A stretch of 64,000 nucleotides of DNA from Pezicula radicicola. Taxonomy: Eukaryota > Ascomycota > Leotiomycetes > Helotiales > Dermateaceae. Positions 23,210 through 34,997 of the stretch are shown piece by piece. Location: contig PDUO01000039.1 of assembly GCA_003008705.1 (NCBI GenBank), positions 107,976 through 171,975 of the forward strand. Reading direction: 5' to 3'. The notes under the pieces were generated by a model. It was not told the DNA's origin. It saw only the letters and a list, made by a program, of their open reading frames with translations, and ran no database searches. The position numbers and the translations under genes are program-made. Every line of letters starts with the position of its first letter. Within the stretch, counting starts at the first letter, position 1.

Positions 23210-24000
23210 TTATACAGTGCTATAGCTACCTTTGTAGCTATGTCCCGAATTCTTGTACAAAGAGCCATGCAATTCCTTGGCCACCCCTATCGCATGAGCT
23301 TTCGTGATGCCCTCCGCATTTATGAGCGTTGACTGCGGGGTCAAGTGTGGAGGGGCTATATCGAGCTGTCCAATCGCAGCAAATGGGATAGGAGATATAT
23401 CGAAGGGGAGTTCAATGTCTTCGCCGCCAGCAAGATGTAGATACCAATAGACAGCACCAACAAAGACACCACCGCCAACACTATTACCGAGAGTAGCAGG
23501 AATTATTGACTTCCAGATATAGATGCCCACAGAAATAGGCGCACTAGAGAGTATGCCGACGGGGATGTAGAACATGTTTGCGATGACGAGGTCTGCTCCT
23601 AGAGCCGTAAAGGCCATGGTAGGGAACCAGATCGAGATAATCTTGGATGCAATTTCTCGTTATGAGCTTGATAGGAAGACGGCTATTATGACGAGCCAAT
23701 TGGCTAAGATGGCTCGAAGGAAAATCTGGGCTAGGCTGGCGTGACGACTTTGGCTGTAGCAAAGGAGATAACCTCGGTATTGAAAGCACCTGCTTTGAAA
23801 ACTCCACCATTTGTGATCGAGTCAGTGTGTTAAATAAATATATCTCGAGGGAATACTCACATCCGAAGAGAATAAGGGCAGAGAAAAGTATGCCAGCAAG
23901 ATTGTAGAAGAATGAGCACTGCTATCATTAATAGAATTCGATGAAATTTTCAAGTGCCGGGCGTACCATGCAATAGCTTGTAAAGAGGTCAGCACCAGTA
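23210..24000 (-). pseudogene. Formate/nitrite transporter (FNT) family relic
   Basis: The reverse strand carries pieces of one FNT channel in order: ADLFTSYCM, intron-like gap, SFFYNLAGILFSALILFG (about 23985-23865), GAFNTEVISFATAKVVTP (about 23800), a frameshift, QIFLRAILANWLVIIAVFL, an in-frame TAA near 23660, REIASKIISIWFPTMAFTALG, then NMFYIPVGILSS and IIPATLGNSVGGGVFVGAVY. The last piece is the typical GNxxGG re-entrant/TM region. The 5' end is missing, cut at about 24000 where a RIP-like block starts. FNT proteins are pentameric membrane channels for formate, nitrite and related anions. With a frameshift, a stop and lost N-terminus it cannot work. Confidence 0.75.
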
Positions 24001-24650
24001 TCTCTAGGGTTTATCTTTATCCAACTCGTACGCGGATCTGTATTCCAAATTCGCCTCCTCTCTTCCTCTACCTAAGTTGCGAATTAACGGTATAGTTCTA
24101 AGGCTATAGCCTCCCGTCCTAGCTAGATCTTTCGCTCCTAGTAGCGTCGCTCCTCCTCACTAGGAGGATTAGGACTTTTAGATCTAGTAGTCGTACCCGA
24201 TAGATTCGATGTATATGGTAGTAGAGGATGGCTAAACCGCTGTCTCTTGCAATCAAATCGCAGTAGATCTCTCTATAATCCTGCTAGAGCTCTGCAAGCC
24301 CTAACCAACCCATCCCCTCGAAGAGTATCAGTAACGCCAGCCATGGGGTATTATTATATAGCAGTAGACGCGGGATTGTGATGTGAAGGGAAGGTTGAAT
24401 AAAAAGATTTATTGTGGGAGAAGAGGCGAAGATTGATAGAAGTTCCGATGGAAGCTCGTTTTCCAAGAAAATCGTGGCGGACGTTGCTGTGTTTATTTAA
24501 AGATTAGCGCCGAATACGAATGGCTCAGAACTTCAACACATTTAAAGAGTTGGTATGGAAATTTCCCAAGGCCGATGGCGTTACTAGCGGCATGATGGAA
24601 ATTTGAAAGGGGTTCACACATCAAAAATTTGAATTTTATAACTATTCTCA
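24001..24650. other. Non-coding block at the broken 5' end of the FNT relic
   Basis: Partly pyrimidine-rich with repeated CCTCCT/CTAG words (24050-24200), then ordinary sequence. No gene is supported. Confidence 0.4.
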
Positions 24651-24689
24651 GCGCGCATCTAAAGCAAAATAAAACGGTCCCATCTGTTT

Positions 24690-24956
24690 GCCGTACTCTT
24701 CTCATTTGGCACTACAAATGGACCTCCACCTGGCCTTGCAGCACCTCCAGGACTAGGACCCAGCAGAATGGGCTACTCAAGTGCCATGAGCCCTATGATT
24801 ACAGCTGGAACACAATACACCACTTTTGCATTTACTGGCAATAGCAATGGTTGGAATGGACCTGTCTTCACAGGTGCTACGGCCTCTGGTAGTCCTACAA
24901 CGATGCTTACTGGCGCAAATAATGACCTCCTTCCCACATATATGATGGGGAGGTAG
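24690..24956 (+). CDS. C-terminal part of a Pro/Gly/Thr-rich hypothetical protein
   Basis: A forward frame reads GPPPGLAAPPGLGPSRMGYS, then TAGTQYTTFAFTGNSNGWNG and ends LLPTYMMGR with TGA. It looks like a genuine C-terminal exon, low in charge and rich in Gly, Thr and Ser. Upstream the frame stays open but without a motif, so the first exon is unknown. It converges on the reverse ORF ending near 24972. Confidence 0.35.
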   Translation, partial: AVLFSFGTTNGPPPGLAAPPGLGPSRMGYSSAMSPMITAGTQYTTFAFTGNSNGWNGPVFTGATASGSPTTMLTGANNDLLPTYMMGR

Positions 24957-24971
24957 ATTTTTGAGTGCTTC

Positions 24972-25839
24972 CCCCTTAATCCTCTGAGACAGTAAAGTAT
25001 CTGGATTGACTGTCAGCTTCCTCCAGAGATGCGTCATCATGCATCGCCAAGAGTCTCAAGAGAACTTACCAATCCTCCACATTCATCGTCAAAGGTACAG
25101 CTCCACGCATCCTTTGTGGTAGTTGAACTGCCTGTCCCTGGTTTGGCATTTTCTGGCCCATGTTGAAGTGAGGTATCAAACTTGGATCCAGATTATGATA
25201 GGGTTGCGGCGGTGAAAATTGATTTGCTTGCATACTAGCTGAGCCTTCAGGAAACAATTGATCTGATTGGAGGTTCTCCCAGATGGATTGCGAGAGATTA
25301 GGTGAGTTTCGGGGGACGAGGTAGCAGCCGGGAGGAGTAGCGGGCACTGAGAATGAAGGATTGAACGGGGTCGTATGCGGACGCGGAATCGAAGGAGTAG
25401 AACTTGCCTGACTCGATCTCTTATCCTCCAAATTCAACTGATAGAGTCTCCTCAACTGCCAGTGATATGGCCCAGATCTCGCAATTTCCTCGTCAAAAGA
25501 GAACGCTTTGCTGATCAGTTCGATACTGTCTCAGAGAATGACACTGCGGACGCTTTTGAGACCGCAAATGAGGCGCGCCAGTGAGACTAAGGATTTCCAG
25601 ACAGGTGTCGAAGACATGGGCGGCAGCGACGAGCTCACGGAGACAGAAGGAGGCCCAAGTGGCACTGCTCGCCAGTGACCCACACCTCTTTCTTTGACTA
25701 AAGTCGAAAATCGCCAATCCTTCCAGAGTACCGCCTCCCCAGAGCAGTCCAGTAGGCTTTGCCAATAGCAGCAACAATGGTATCCCTCAAGCAGGTCAAA
25801 GCTTGTTCGCAGAACCTGGGGGCATGAGTGACGTATCAA
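24972..25839 (-). pseudogene. Hypothetical protein with one premature TGA
   Basis: One reverse frame is open from 25839 to 25066 except for a TGA at 25531-25533, which reads as CGA to TGA. Around it the frame gives LARLICGLKSVRSVIL, stop, DSIELISKAFSFDEEIARSG, then HWQLRRLYQLNLEDKRSS and a Pro/Gln-rich tail ending VPLTMNVEDW. A consensus donor GTAAGT follows, so a short last exon is likely. The tail resembles C-termini of fungal regulators, but no DNA-binding domain is in reach. Function is unknown. Confidence 0.35.
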
Positions 25840-27030
25840 GGCACTCTAAGTCGTTTCCGTTCACGGTCTAATACTCCTTCAAGGCCAAGTACCGCAAAGG
25901 GCATGCCAGCTCCTTAAAATCTTCCTCCACCAGTGCTAAGCTACCAATAGTTGACTCTAACATGATGACTGAGCCTTAGGAACCACAACCGTCCACTCCT
26001 CTGACTGCTGTTCCAGTAGTTGCTGGCGCTAGCCTGGCCGGAGCTGCTCTGACGGAAGCTGCCCACTGATGCATGATAAATCGACTAAGCCAGGGCTAGA
26101 ACGCCAGATGAGGCGAACGTATTATAGAGTCCAACCTTTTTATAAAGATTATCATTTGTGTTCTTCCAAGCTGACAATTTCTGTCATTCGCGTCTTTACC
26201 ACACTGGCTGTACCTTTTGAGAAGATTTACAATTTACTATGTCTCACTTTCCGCCTTCTACTTTTTATCAGACTACATCCTTGTCTTCCGAGATATAGTA
26301 GAATAATGTTCCCGTTGCTGAGATAGTTAGAGTTTAATGGTCATCATCACTAAGTTTGTGTTAACTTTCACATTTACTGCCTCTCACTTCTGCTTCCTTC
26401 CACTTTTCCTCGTCGGAAAACCTCTGCGTAGAGATTTACATTTCTTTGAATCCGAGATGAACACCAAGGTAAGAAATACGATAATCCAACCTAACATTTT
26501 GCGTTTCTTGGGATGTTGATAAATCGTGATGCGTTGTTCTAAAGTAATGGGCTGTAATCTTGAATTGGAGTAAAAGTAACGCAACTACAAAAAGTACTTA
26601 TTGTTATATCAACGTCGAGAGTCAGCTTTAAGTACTGGATCTAACATAGAGCCGCATGAGAGCATTGTCCCTAATCCGCCCATCTCGTAAGCCGCGGATT
26701 AGGCATTTGGGTTGTCGCCCGGTGAGAAGACCTAGGCACGAAAGAGGCTATCGACGGGAAGGCAGTGCTGGGCGCAGGAGCTTACAAGGCGGTACCAAAG
26801 ATTCCAATGCTTGAACTTGCCAAACTGATCGCCAAGCTACTATGACGGAACGCAGCCGTCTTATTCAGAGCAGAAACCTTCCTGGGATCATTAGAGCAGG
26901 GCTCATCGGTTACCGCATAAAAAGGCCAGCCTCATTGACCGAAAGTTCCTTTCTGCTACTCGTCTAAAGCTGGACTGATCATCGGTGAATAACTTTAAGC
27001 TGTGATGCTACTTGAAATGAGGTACGTGTA
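25840..27030. other. Intergenic with possible short coding remnants
   Basis: No complete gene. Forward frames near 25930-26065 (PSTPLTAVPVVAGASLAGAA) and 26735-26935 (GKAVLGAGAYKAVPKIPML, then a TGA in place of a likely TGG) look like pieces of decayed coding sequence without a known family. Confidence 0.35.
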
Positions 27031-27039
27031 CTAGTACTT

Positions 27040-28770
27040 AGAATACAAAGTATCTATACAACAGCGACCTAATTGACGATACAATACTTATAAGGGAGGC
27101 GTAATTCCTTAATTCTGAACACTTGAAAGCAATCTTAATCTAGTGCGTTGTGATACGCTCCTAGTCGTTGGTGCTGTACTCCAGTATAGTGTTAGCGACT
27201 AGCTTTCCTATATCCATTGACAAAGCTAGCATAGCTGCAACATTTTTAGCTTTAGGGCTAGAAGATTTCAGAACCTACTTTGATTCCAGTAGCTCCTTCG
27301 GCCTTATTGAACGAAATATTTTCATTGCCCTAATGGCTAATTGCTGAGCAAACTCCAGCGGATCGAAATCAGTAATTTGCGGCCGCTTGTAACCATTCGC
27401 CTATTGGTAGAAGCTGTTAGCTGTAGGTACGATCGCATTAGATGCAGGCGAATTCGGGCGTATAGGAGGGACTGGTGGCGTGGGAAAGGCTCTCGCTAAG
27501 ATTAGAAGTTCATGACCTGCCATAGGTAGAATTCTTAAGAGTTTCTCCTGGGCAAAGCGCTCTATCACAGGCAATGCTTTGTGATCTAATGTATGCTAAT
27601 ATGACCCAAACCATTTCTCAAATGTTTCATGCACCAACTCCCGCGCAGGGACGACTACATCAGGATCTTCGGCGACGGTGTCGAATTTTTGGATCAGGGT
27701 TTTTGCGAAATCACTCGGCGATGTAAAAAATCGGAAGGTATGGAAAAAAATGGGAATCAAAGTTTGACCTGATAGACTATCATCTATGAGTCGTTCAACA
27801 AGGGCTCGGAGCGTGCCACCCGCAATTTGCCCCTCCTTGTTATACAACAGCTCCTGTGCGAAGTCGTACTTGATACCTTGCTGCTAACCCACCACTCCTC
27901 CATCCGTGCCGCTTGATTCTTCAATAGGCGGTAAAGGAGGCGCTCTCGCTGGCTGTTGTATGTTCTTTAGAGTATCTAATGTGTTAAAAGCCGAAGCCGC
28001 AATTTCCAGCAACATGGTCTTGACATCGTCAAGTTGAGTCGATGGAGGTGTCTGAGGAGGACTAGCTAATGGTTTAACACTCTTTGCAAGCCGGGAGAGG
28101 TTTATCAAGAGTCGTTTACGACATTGTCGTAGACCTTCGTTCGTCCGAACAAGTGCTGATTCTCGTGTAAGACAGTGTGCATTGTCCTTGTACAGGTAAG
28201 TGAGTGCTAGAAACCTTCATCACGATGATAATGCATACAAGAAAGCGATTGATCTTTGAGGCAATTGTCTTGAGTTTCTGGTCGAAATTGGCTATCGTTT
28301 CAGCGGTATATCTGTCGTCGCATAGGCTCAAGGAGCGTGACAATGCCTTGAGCAGATCATGTATTAATGCCGGAGCATGATGCTTACAATAGTTCGTTGG
28401 TATCCAGCTACGAGCACCGGAATCGAGGGTGATTCCAAGCGACCAACCACTGGACTATACTGATACCACTAATACAATGTCGCCTTCGTTCAACGTTAAT
28501 AGAACTTTGTCTCTAGATTCATCGAGGCTCGGCTTGATGGTATAATTCGCTCAGTGGAATTCGTAGTACGCTGGTTGCAAAGTCTCCATGGGCTCGTGGT
28601 ATTGGGAGGAAATGCTTCGTTCCGTTTCGAGCAGCTAATGCTTGAATTTGTGTCGTTGTTGAAGATGAATACTGATTGCAAAACATTTTCCGGTATCTAG
28701 AGGTGGGGTGGGGAGAGACACCAACAAGGAGTTCGACTGGAGTGATAAGAAATGGTGGTGGCACACTCAA
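27040..28770 (-). pseudogene. RasGEF (CDC25-type) with SH3 domain, multiple nonsense mutations
   Basis: Reverse-strand pieces in order: an SH3 domain around 28520-28390 (ESRDKVLLTLNEGDIVLVVS, stop, SSGWSLGITL, GARSWIPTNY); a helical region with an intron ending ACAAG; LLINLSRLAKSVKPLASPPQ; the RasGEF N-terminal motif (YDFAQELLYNKEGQIAGGTL at about 27860, then LIPIFFHTFRFFTSP); and the catalytic domain (ITDFDPLEFAQQLAIRAMKI, then IKIAFKCSELRNYASLISIV). In-frame stops occur in VVSV-stop-SSGW, GVVG-stop-QQG, SFYQ-stop, ESK-stop-V, TND-stop-ER and TTH-stop-IK, each explained by CAG/CAA to TAG/TAA or TGG to TAG. The family exchanges GDP for GTP on Ras. The C-terminal end of the catalytic domain is lost. 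Confidence 0.8.
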
Positions 28771-29463
28771 AATTATGACAATATACTTTTTGTGATAAAA
28801 TATAGGACTGGTACCTGTGGAACCAAAACCCCCTAGATACCACTAGCATCGGTTCCTTCCGAGAACCCCAGTCAATGCAAGTTTGGACGGAGGAAGAGTC
28901 CGAGATATAGATACGACGCGCTTGTCATTTCCTTATTCCCTGGGCTCATTTTCCATGACCAAAAACGGGATTGGCAAAAAGACATATTTGCTATAGCATA
29001 GCTCATGACATAAAGGGATAATTCATATTGCAACAACTTAGCATATCACTACACCTAGACTCTCCACTACTATTAAACACCGTCTTTCTCTTTAACAGTT
29101 TTGTGGGCAATCCATAGAAGTCCCAAAAATAAGGATGATTCCCACCAGAGACTCAACGGCAAGTCTAGCAGAAAAGCCACTCAAGTCGTCCTATTCAACG
29201 CGATCAACTCCTCGACCACAGCCTCTTTTTCCATCGTAAAATATTATACACCAATCACGACCTCCCTATTACGTTCCAAAGCATGTAATTTCCACCTATA
29301 TTCCCGTCCAACTTTCGCCTGGTGGTGCCAGGCGACAAGAGGACGCAAGCTTTCGGGTCTTAGGTCGCCAGCTTCTTGGTTGAGAGCTTAGATTATAGTC
29401 AGATACACTGTCGTACAGCATGCAATAGTTATTTCAATCATGTGCCGTGCTCCATTTTCGTGA
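28771..29463. other. Intergenic, no recognised feature
   Basis: Ordinary sequence between the RasGEF relic and the GPI mannosyltransferase gene. No ORF shows a known motif. Confidence 0.4.
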
Positions 29464-30863
29464 TTAAGCTGGAGGCAGGAATGAAGCAAAGAGACCTCCT
29501 TGTACCACCGCATAAATGACCATGAATCTCACAAAGTGCCTGGCAATTGACTCGTCCTTTGCATAAGCTACTGCAAGGAACCACACCCAGACCGGAGAAG
29601 CTGAGGATATTCGGGTGATGATTTGGGCGTGAGCAGTTGTCAATGTATATACAGTCAATAATAGTTGAGTGGCTGCTAGGTTGCGGAGGACTTGATATCT
29701 CTGAGGCTCTATTAGATCGATAGTTTTGGCGATATTCTTTAGTTGACTGAAAGGGCTGTCTCGAATGGCCCAGAGCCCAGATACGGTCATGATAATGAAC
29801 ATTGGCGCTCCGAGGATGAATAGCGGTGCATTTGACAACGTCCAGTAATTGAATAGCCCATTGTTCCTAACCGCGGTGTTAATATAACTTAACTATGAGA
29901 CCACTCGAACTTACCAATAATGAACCTGAACAAAGGTATAAATGCTCGGTAGTGTTCTATCACACCACGGTCTCGGTGCACTGCTGCTTGACTGTCCGCA
30001 GTACTCGGAGTATGCAATATACTGTGGAAGCAGGAACCCAACTGCCACAGCTACCCCGCCTAGTCCTGTTGCAAACAGACGGCGAACGGTGCTTAGACGG
30101 AAGCCGTGTCTCAGAAAATAAAGTGTCCGGAATGCCTCTTCCAGCAAAAGAATTCCGCTGAGCAATCCATTACTCCGAAAGGTCGTGGCAACGCCGAATA
30201 GCACCCCTGATGCAAGAACCAATAGATCCCGGCCAAGAGAAATTGGGCCAAAACTTTTCGTGAAAAGTAGGCATCCAGAGAAAGTCAGGAGCGCACATGA
30301 GCTCTCAGCAAAAGGGGATGACAGGAAGAGACCCGCAGGAGAGATAATATGCAAAGCAGCGGCGGTGAGAGCCGTTCCTGCAGCTCCGGCGAAAATCGCC
30401 AGAGTGAGATGGTATAGCACAAGTACCGACAATAGATGAGCAGAATGGGCAATAATTATTGCCACAATGGCTTCAAGTCCGTCATAATGAGGAACTCCAA
30501 GCTTTCCAATTACTGAAAATGTTAATGATGTCTGTCTCATAGGCAGAATACTTTGTACTCACCTGCAGTGCACAAAGCTATCAGACGAGTAAAGCCCCAC
30601 CCAAAAGCCCATTCCTGCTCATAACGATATCCGCGAGTCGCAGCTTTTACAAAGTATATGGCATCCCATCTCGTGAGTTTCTCGATTACATAAGTGAGAG
30701 GACCTGGCAATTGGGTATCTCCTCTCAGAGCAAGAGTTGTAGACGTGTCATATCCCGGGCCCGGGCTGCAAAGCGCGATAAGAAGGAGAAGAGCTTTCCA
30801 TGCGACAAAGGTCAGTATGAGAGATGGAATTGGGCGGCATCGGACTTGGTTTTGTGGTTGCAT
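29464..30863 (-). CDS. GPI18: GPI mannosyltransferase 2 (PIG-V/Gpi18 family)
   Basis: Three exons: 30863-30563, 30512-29915 and 29866-29464, with introns 30513-30562 (GTGAGT...CAG) and 29867-29914 (GTAAGT...TTAG). The spliced protein is 433 residues. It has several membrane helices, the luminal KLTRWDAIYFVKAATRGY motif with the catalytic-type WD pair of PIG-V proteins, EWAFGWGFTRLI, HIISPAGLFLSSPFAESS, and FRSNGLLSGI. The second junction gives VHYWNNGLFNYWTLSNAP, matching the conserved VQ-HYW...YWTLSN segment. The enzyme adds the second mannose to GPI anchors in the ER membrane. All family landmarks are present with no stops, so it is probably functional, in contrast to the RIP-like lesions on both sides. 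Confidence 0.9.
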
Positions 30864-31020
30864 GATGATACCTGATGTTTATAGACTAGAGTTGGGGGAC
30901 GGCAGCGGTGAGAGGGATTGCTTGCTTTCTGCATTCTCGTTCTCGCGTACCTCGTATTCCCGGACAAACGCTCGGCCCGGGCAATCACTTGTTTTGCGAC
31001 CACTTCTTTATATTATAAAA

Positions 31021-31670
31021 ATGCCTTCAACACTTCAATTAGAAGATGCTCTGGCTGATCTTAGGATACGATAATAAGACTCTGGAATATAATACCAGAA
31101 GCGGTAGTACTGGCTGGAACGCTTAGAGGTTATACAGACACAGTAAATTCGGTTGCATTCTCATCAGACAGTAGTCTACTCGTATCTTACTCAGCGGACA
31201 CAACTATACGACTCTGAAGCACAACAGGAACGCCGCGCGGGAGTATCAACGGCCATATACTTCCTGTCAACTCTGCTACATTCTCGCTAGACAACAAGCT
31301 AGTCGTTTCTTGTTCGGACGATGAGACGATTAGAATTTGGGATTTGGAATCGAAGCCAACATAGAGTACTCTTAAACTCGATTTATCTGTTTACAGTATA
31401 TCCTTCTCTAGTTCCGGGCAATACATTGAGACTAATAGAGGAGTGTTAGACATTGGCTTTTTCCCCTCTTCTTCTCCTTTTAATAACAGGCGACCTTCTC
31501 TTACCTCAGATTATCTCTATATACTTTTCGCAACAAAGGATTAGTTGAAGAGAAAGATGGAAATTGCCCTTTGGCTTCCTAATAAGTATCATATGACAAG
31601 CGTAGGTACTTGGGGTGACACGGTAGTCTTGGAACACTCGTCTAGGAGTATTTTGTTCATCCATTTCTAA
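31021..31670 (+). pseudogene. C-terminal WD40 repeats of a NACHT-WD40 (NLR-like) gene
   Basis: From 31110 to 31670 one forward frame covers a WD40 tail: LAGTLRGYTDTVNSVAFSSD, TTIRL-stop-ST, GHILPVNSATFS, SCSDDETIRIWDLESKP, then LDIGFFPSSSPFNNRRPSLT and MEIALWLPNKY, ending FIHF and TAA. The ending is characteristic of fungal NACHT-WD40 proteins. In-frame stops fit TGG to TGA (RL-W-ST), CAG to TAG and similar. Another degenerate repeat may lie at 31021-31105 in a shifted frame. The NACHT and effector domains are absent. Such proteins act in non-self recognition and cell death. Confidence 0.75.
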
Positions 31671-32161
31671 TTTTATTGTCGTTGTGACTTGATATTGGGG
31701 TTTAGCATCGTTTGGAAGAGGAGGAGGAGCAACTTCATTTGTTCTTATTACGCAAAATCGTTCACTTTATTCTACTATCACTTGTCTGCGTGTTTCTCTA
31801 CTACAAACAAACGAAATCCTAAAAGCATATTGTTGACAACATTCGTTCTTCATACATCCTCTTGTGAAGATTCTTCGTCTTCTTCAACCTGTTTAAATTA
31901 TGCTTAAAAGGGGATTCCAACTTTATACTAGCCGTATATATATTAGATTATCCAATTTAGTTTTCAGTGAGGTTAGGGGTTTATATTCGCTAATAGTTAA
32001 ATCCCACCTATCCCCTTTGCCGCCCTCAATTATACTGAGAACTATTAATCCCCTTCTATCTTTACTCGAGTCAATTAATTGGCGTCCTCCACTGCCGAAT
32101 ATACGATTGATGCACGATATACTGATATAGACAGACCGGGTGTAATTGTTGTAGCAAAAAA
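31671..32161. other. Intergenic between two opposed gene ends
   Basis: No gene. It lies between the stop of the WD40 relic and the 3' end of the reverse-strand secreted gene. Confidence 0.4.
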
Positions 32162-33716
32162 TCAGTCAACTACAGTGTATTCTCCCAAAGTCACTGTCCA
32201 ATCTGCGAAGTCTGTGCCTTGATACGTCCCCCGATTCTTCCAGGTCCATACAGCACCGGTCGTTGTTGTCAACTTCATAGTTGCAACAAAATTAAAGGTA
32301 AAGCCCGCCCACCGGGTCAAGACTGCTTGAGCGCGACAAACTCTCTGAGACGGACAGACTATGGTTCCCCAAGCTCCATAGTCGATTGCGCTAGTCGTTG
32401 TTATTTGCTTTTCCTAATAACAGACGAATTAGCATATATCGGATGTAAGGGCATCTCTAAATTACACACCTCTCCGTATTGTCCCTGAACCATGATGGTA
32501 GTCGTGGCAGAAACAGTACTACCCACAACAGGTAGGCCAGCAGTAATTGAGACTCCAAAGGCCTGCTGAACTTGCGCTGTGGCCAACCACCTACTTGTTA
32601 TCGCACGTGAGTATGTCTCGATGGAATCAAGCCTCAGCTGCGCGCTCTGGCTCACTGATGTGTTTCTATTATCTAGAAGCAGTCTTCCAGCTGTGACAAT
32701 TGCTCCGTTCGTTAGGGTAATCTCCCCATTCACAAAATCTGTAAAGTTCATTGCATCGTACTGCAGCGTCGTCACTGGGGCTACCATATCGATACCGAAG
32801 TTGTAAATCTTGCTTGAAACAACAGAAGCATGTATCGCGTAAATAAAGCCTCCGCCAGCATTGCGTGTAATAGCAACGTCGTCGGTTGGGTCGACTTGAA
32901 AGCCGCAGAGGAAAGTATTACCAAGGTTGGTGGTGAAGTCGAAACCTGTAAACCGCTCGTAACCACCACTGCTGGATGCCCATATTCGGAGTGCGCTGAT
33001 GAGTTCACCTTCGCCAAACACGAAATACTTGTAGGTGTCAGAGCTGGTGTTTATCTAATAGTCAAACGGTCAGCCAATAGGCTTGAATAAATATCAAGGC
33101 AACGCGAGGGTATGCGGCTTACTGTTCCAACAGATACAACAACATCATTGTTGTCCGTCAGCCTCATTCCGTTTAGGGTATTTGCCCCCACCCATGTTTC
33201 TATCGTTTTGAATGGCCCAGCAATGATAGTTTCCTTGGCCGTCGCCAGGCCTTGGTTACCAAAGATCCGAGTTGTTTCTGCTATGATAGGAATTGTCTGC
33301 CGCTCCTCCGCCTGATGGGGCTTTTCCGCAGTAGGCAGGCGAACATTCAGCAATGCTGCACTTTCCGTTGAATCCCTCTTTGTCTTCAAAGTCGACCCCT
33401 CGGCGACCCAAATTGCGAGTTGAGCCTTTGTGATAGATCCGGTCGAAACTACAGGTGTTGTCTGTAGAGATGGGTCATTTGCAGGAATGATCGTGTCTCG
33501 TCTGAGCAGTGGAGGAGAGGTAGTGGCATCCTCTTGGGCAGAATGAAACTCATCTGAATCTCCAAACTGCCATTGGATGGAGGGCTCAAATATATCTCTT
33601 GCATCAAAGTTGCTTGCAATCTCCGAGCCAACAAGTGTCTCAGTTGGAACTGGTGTTCCACGTACGAGAACACCAGCCAAGGCGGACATGCCCAACAGAA
33701 TTTGAGAGAAGTACAT
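32162..33716 (-). CDS. Secreted protein with jacalin-like and aerolysin-like regions (putative pore-forming lectin)
   Basis: Three exons: 33716-33123, 33054-32470 and 32413-32162. Introns are 33055-33122 (GTAAGC...TTAG) and 32414-32469 (GTGTGT...TTAG), both phase 0; predicted length is 476 residues. The start at 33716 gives a signal peptide (MYFSQILLGMSALAGVLV); an in-frame ATG at 33755 is less likely. After a linker of about 150 residues comes a jacalin-like segment (motifs WVGANTLNGMRL and FTTNLGNTFLCGF), then a long Ser/Thr-rich beta region whose TYSRAITSRWLATAQV resembles aerolysin-type pore-forming domains of natterin-like proteins. The last exon contains AIDYGAWGTIVCP. Family assignment is from motif pattern only; activity is inferred. 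The gene appears intact. A separate jacalin-like lectin lies 1.3 kb away. Confidence 0.65.
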
Positions 33717-33756
33717 GATGAAGGTATGGATATAGATCCTTCCTTGCGGATACACA

Positions 33757-34997
33757 AAGAGAATAATGCCAGGATTCAGAATCCTGTTGGTTAATCAAGA
33801 ATTTAGATTACGAAGGTGCTATCGCGTGGTTATATAAGGAATACTTGCAAACCACTTCCATAACATTAATCTATCACCAATTGTGAGCCTTCCAAATTTG
33901 AAGTTGTCTACTGCCCGAAAATTCAGCCGAAAATTGACCCGTGTAGAAGTATGATTAGATCTCTCTTACCACAAGTTACTACTGATCTTTGAAAAGGAAT
34001 GAGGAAGGTGGTCTTTTAAGGCCCTGCGTAATATGTCGGCAGTTTAATACTTTAATCTCGGGAAGTTAACTGATTCAAATTCCGTCAATTATCCGTGTTC
34101 GGCATTTGATAGAGGAAACATTAGGAGCTTGCATTCGAAGGTGTCCATTTTGAGATATGCGCCGTAAAGTCAAACTCCTTGAGCTTTTTACCAAAGCGCA
34201 AACCCATGATATTGAGGGTAACAATTGAGTTCACAGAACAACTATGCTTATATAAGGTTCTCGTTTTGGCAAGTCGAATGCAAGTGCGTGCATGGGGTTG
34301 CGCTTTTAAGTTAAACGTTAAACAGGGACCGTCTAAACCCGAGGTCACACGACATTATTTCATTATTTTCCACGCTGTAATTTTTCTGCTTCCTCTAGTT
34401 AAGGTTAAGGACGACACTACTCTGGGAATCTTCGACCCCTGTCAGCCTGCTATGATAGAGGCATTAATCTATTAGAAAGTCTTGCCAGACAGGTTAGGAG
34501 GGGTTTTCTAATGTCCACATGCTTTTGGACAGCTTATATATCCAATAGTTTCGAGTGATTAACCTATCAAAGAGTCTTGACATACTTGGTTAAGTGGGGT
34601 TTTACAAATTCCACATTTTTTCTTACCACTAATACGTCCTACGATCCTAGCTATCCTCAATTCCGCCCTGTAAGAAGTTTTACTAGTGGCTATCCGTGGA
34701 TAATTTACCCGGATTTTCTGGGCCTACCCATACCCATACCCGAGCCAAGACCAAAGGAGAGACTATGTCCAAAGGATAGCGTTCAAAAAGAACAACCCGG
34801 ACGTTGCCCATCTCAAGCGAACTAATTTCTGAACCAGCGTCACGAAAGCCTATAAGCCTAGATTCATATTTAATCCTCAGGGCTCTGAGAGGCCATATCT
34901 TATTCTACTCAGTTCCATCCATTATACTAGGCCTTACTCTAACCATCACTCCTCTTACTTTCACACAATCATCTCCAACGGTCACCTTGTACTCAAA
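33757..34997. other. Shared upstream region of two divergent secreted-protein genes
   Basis: About 1.2 kb between the divergent starts at 33716 and 34998. No ORF with a known motif. Two near-repeats occur: TCTTGCCAGACAGGTTAGGA near 34480 and TCTTGACATACTTGGTTAAG near 34570. Confidence 0.4.
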
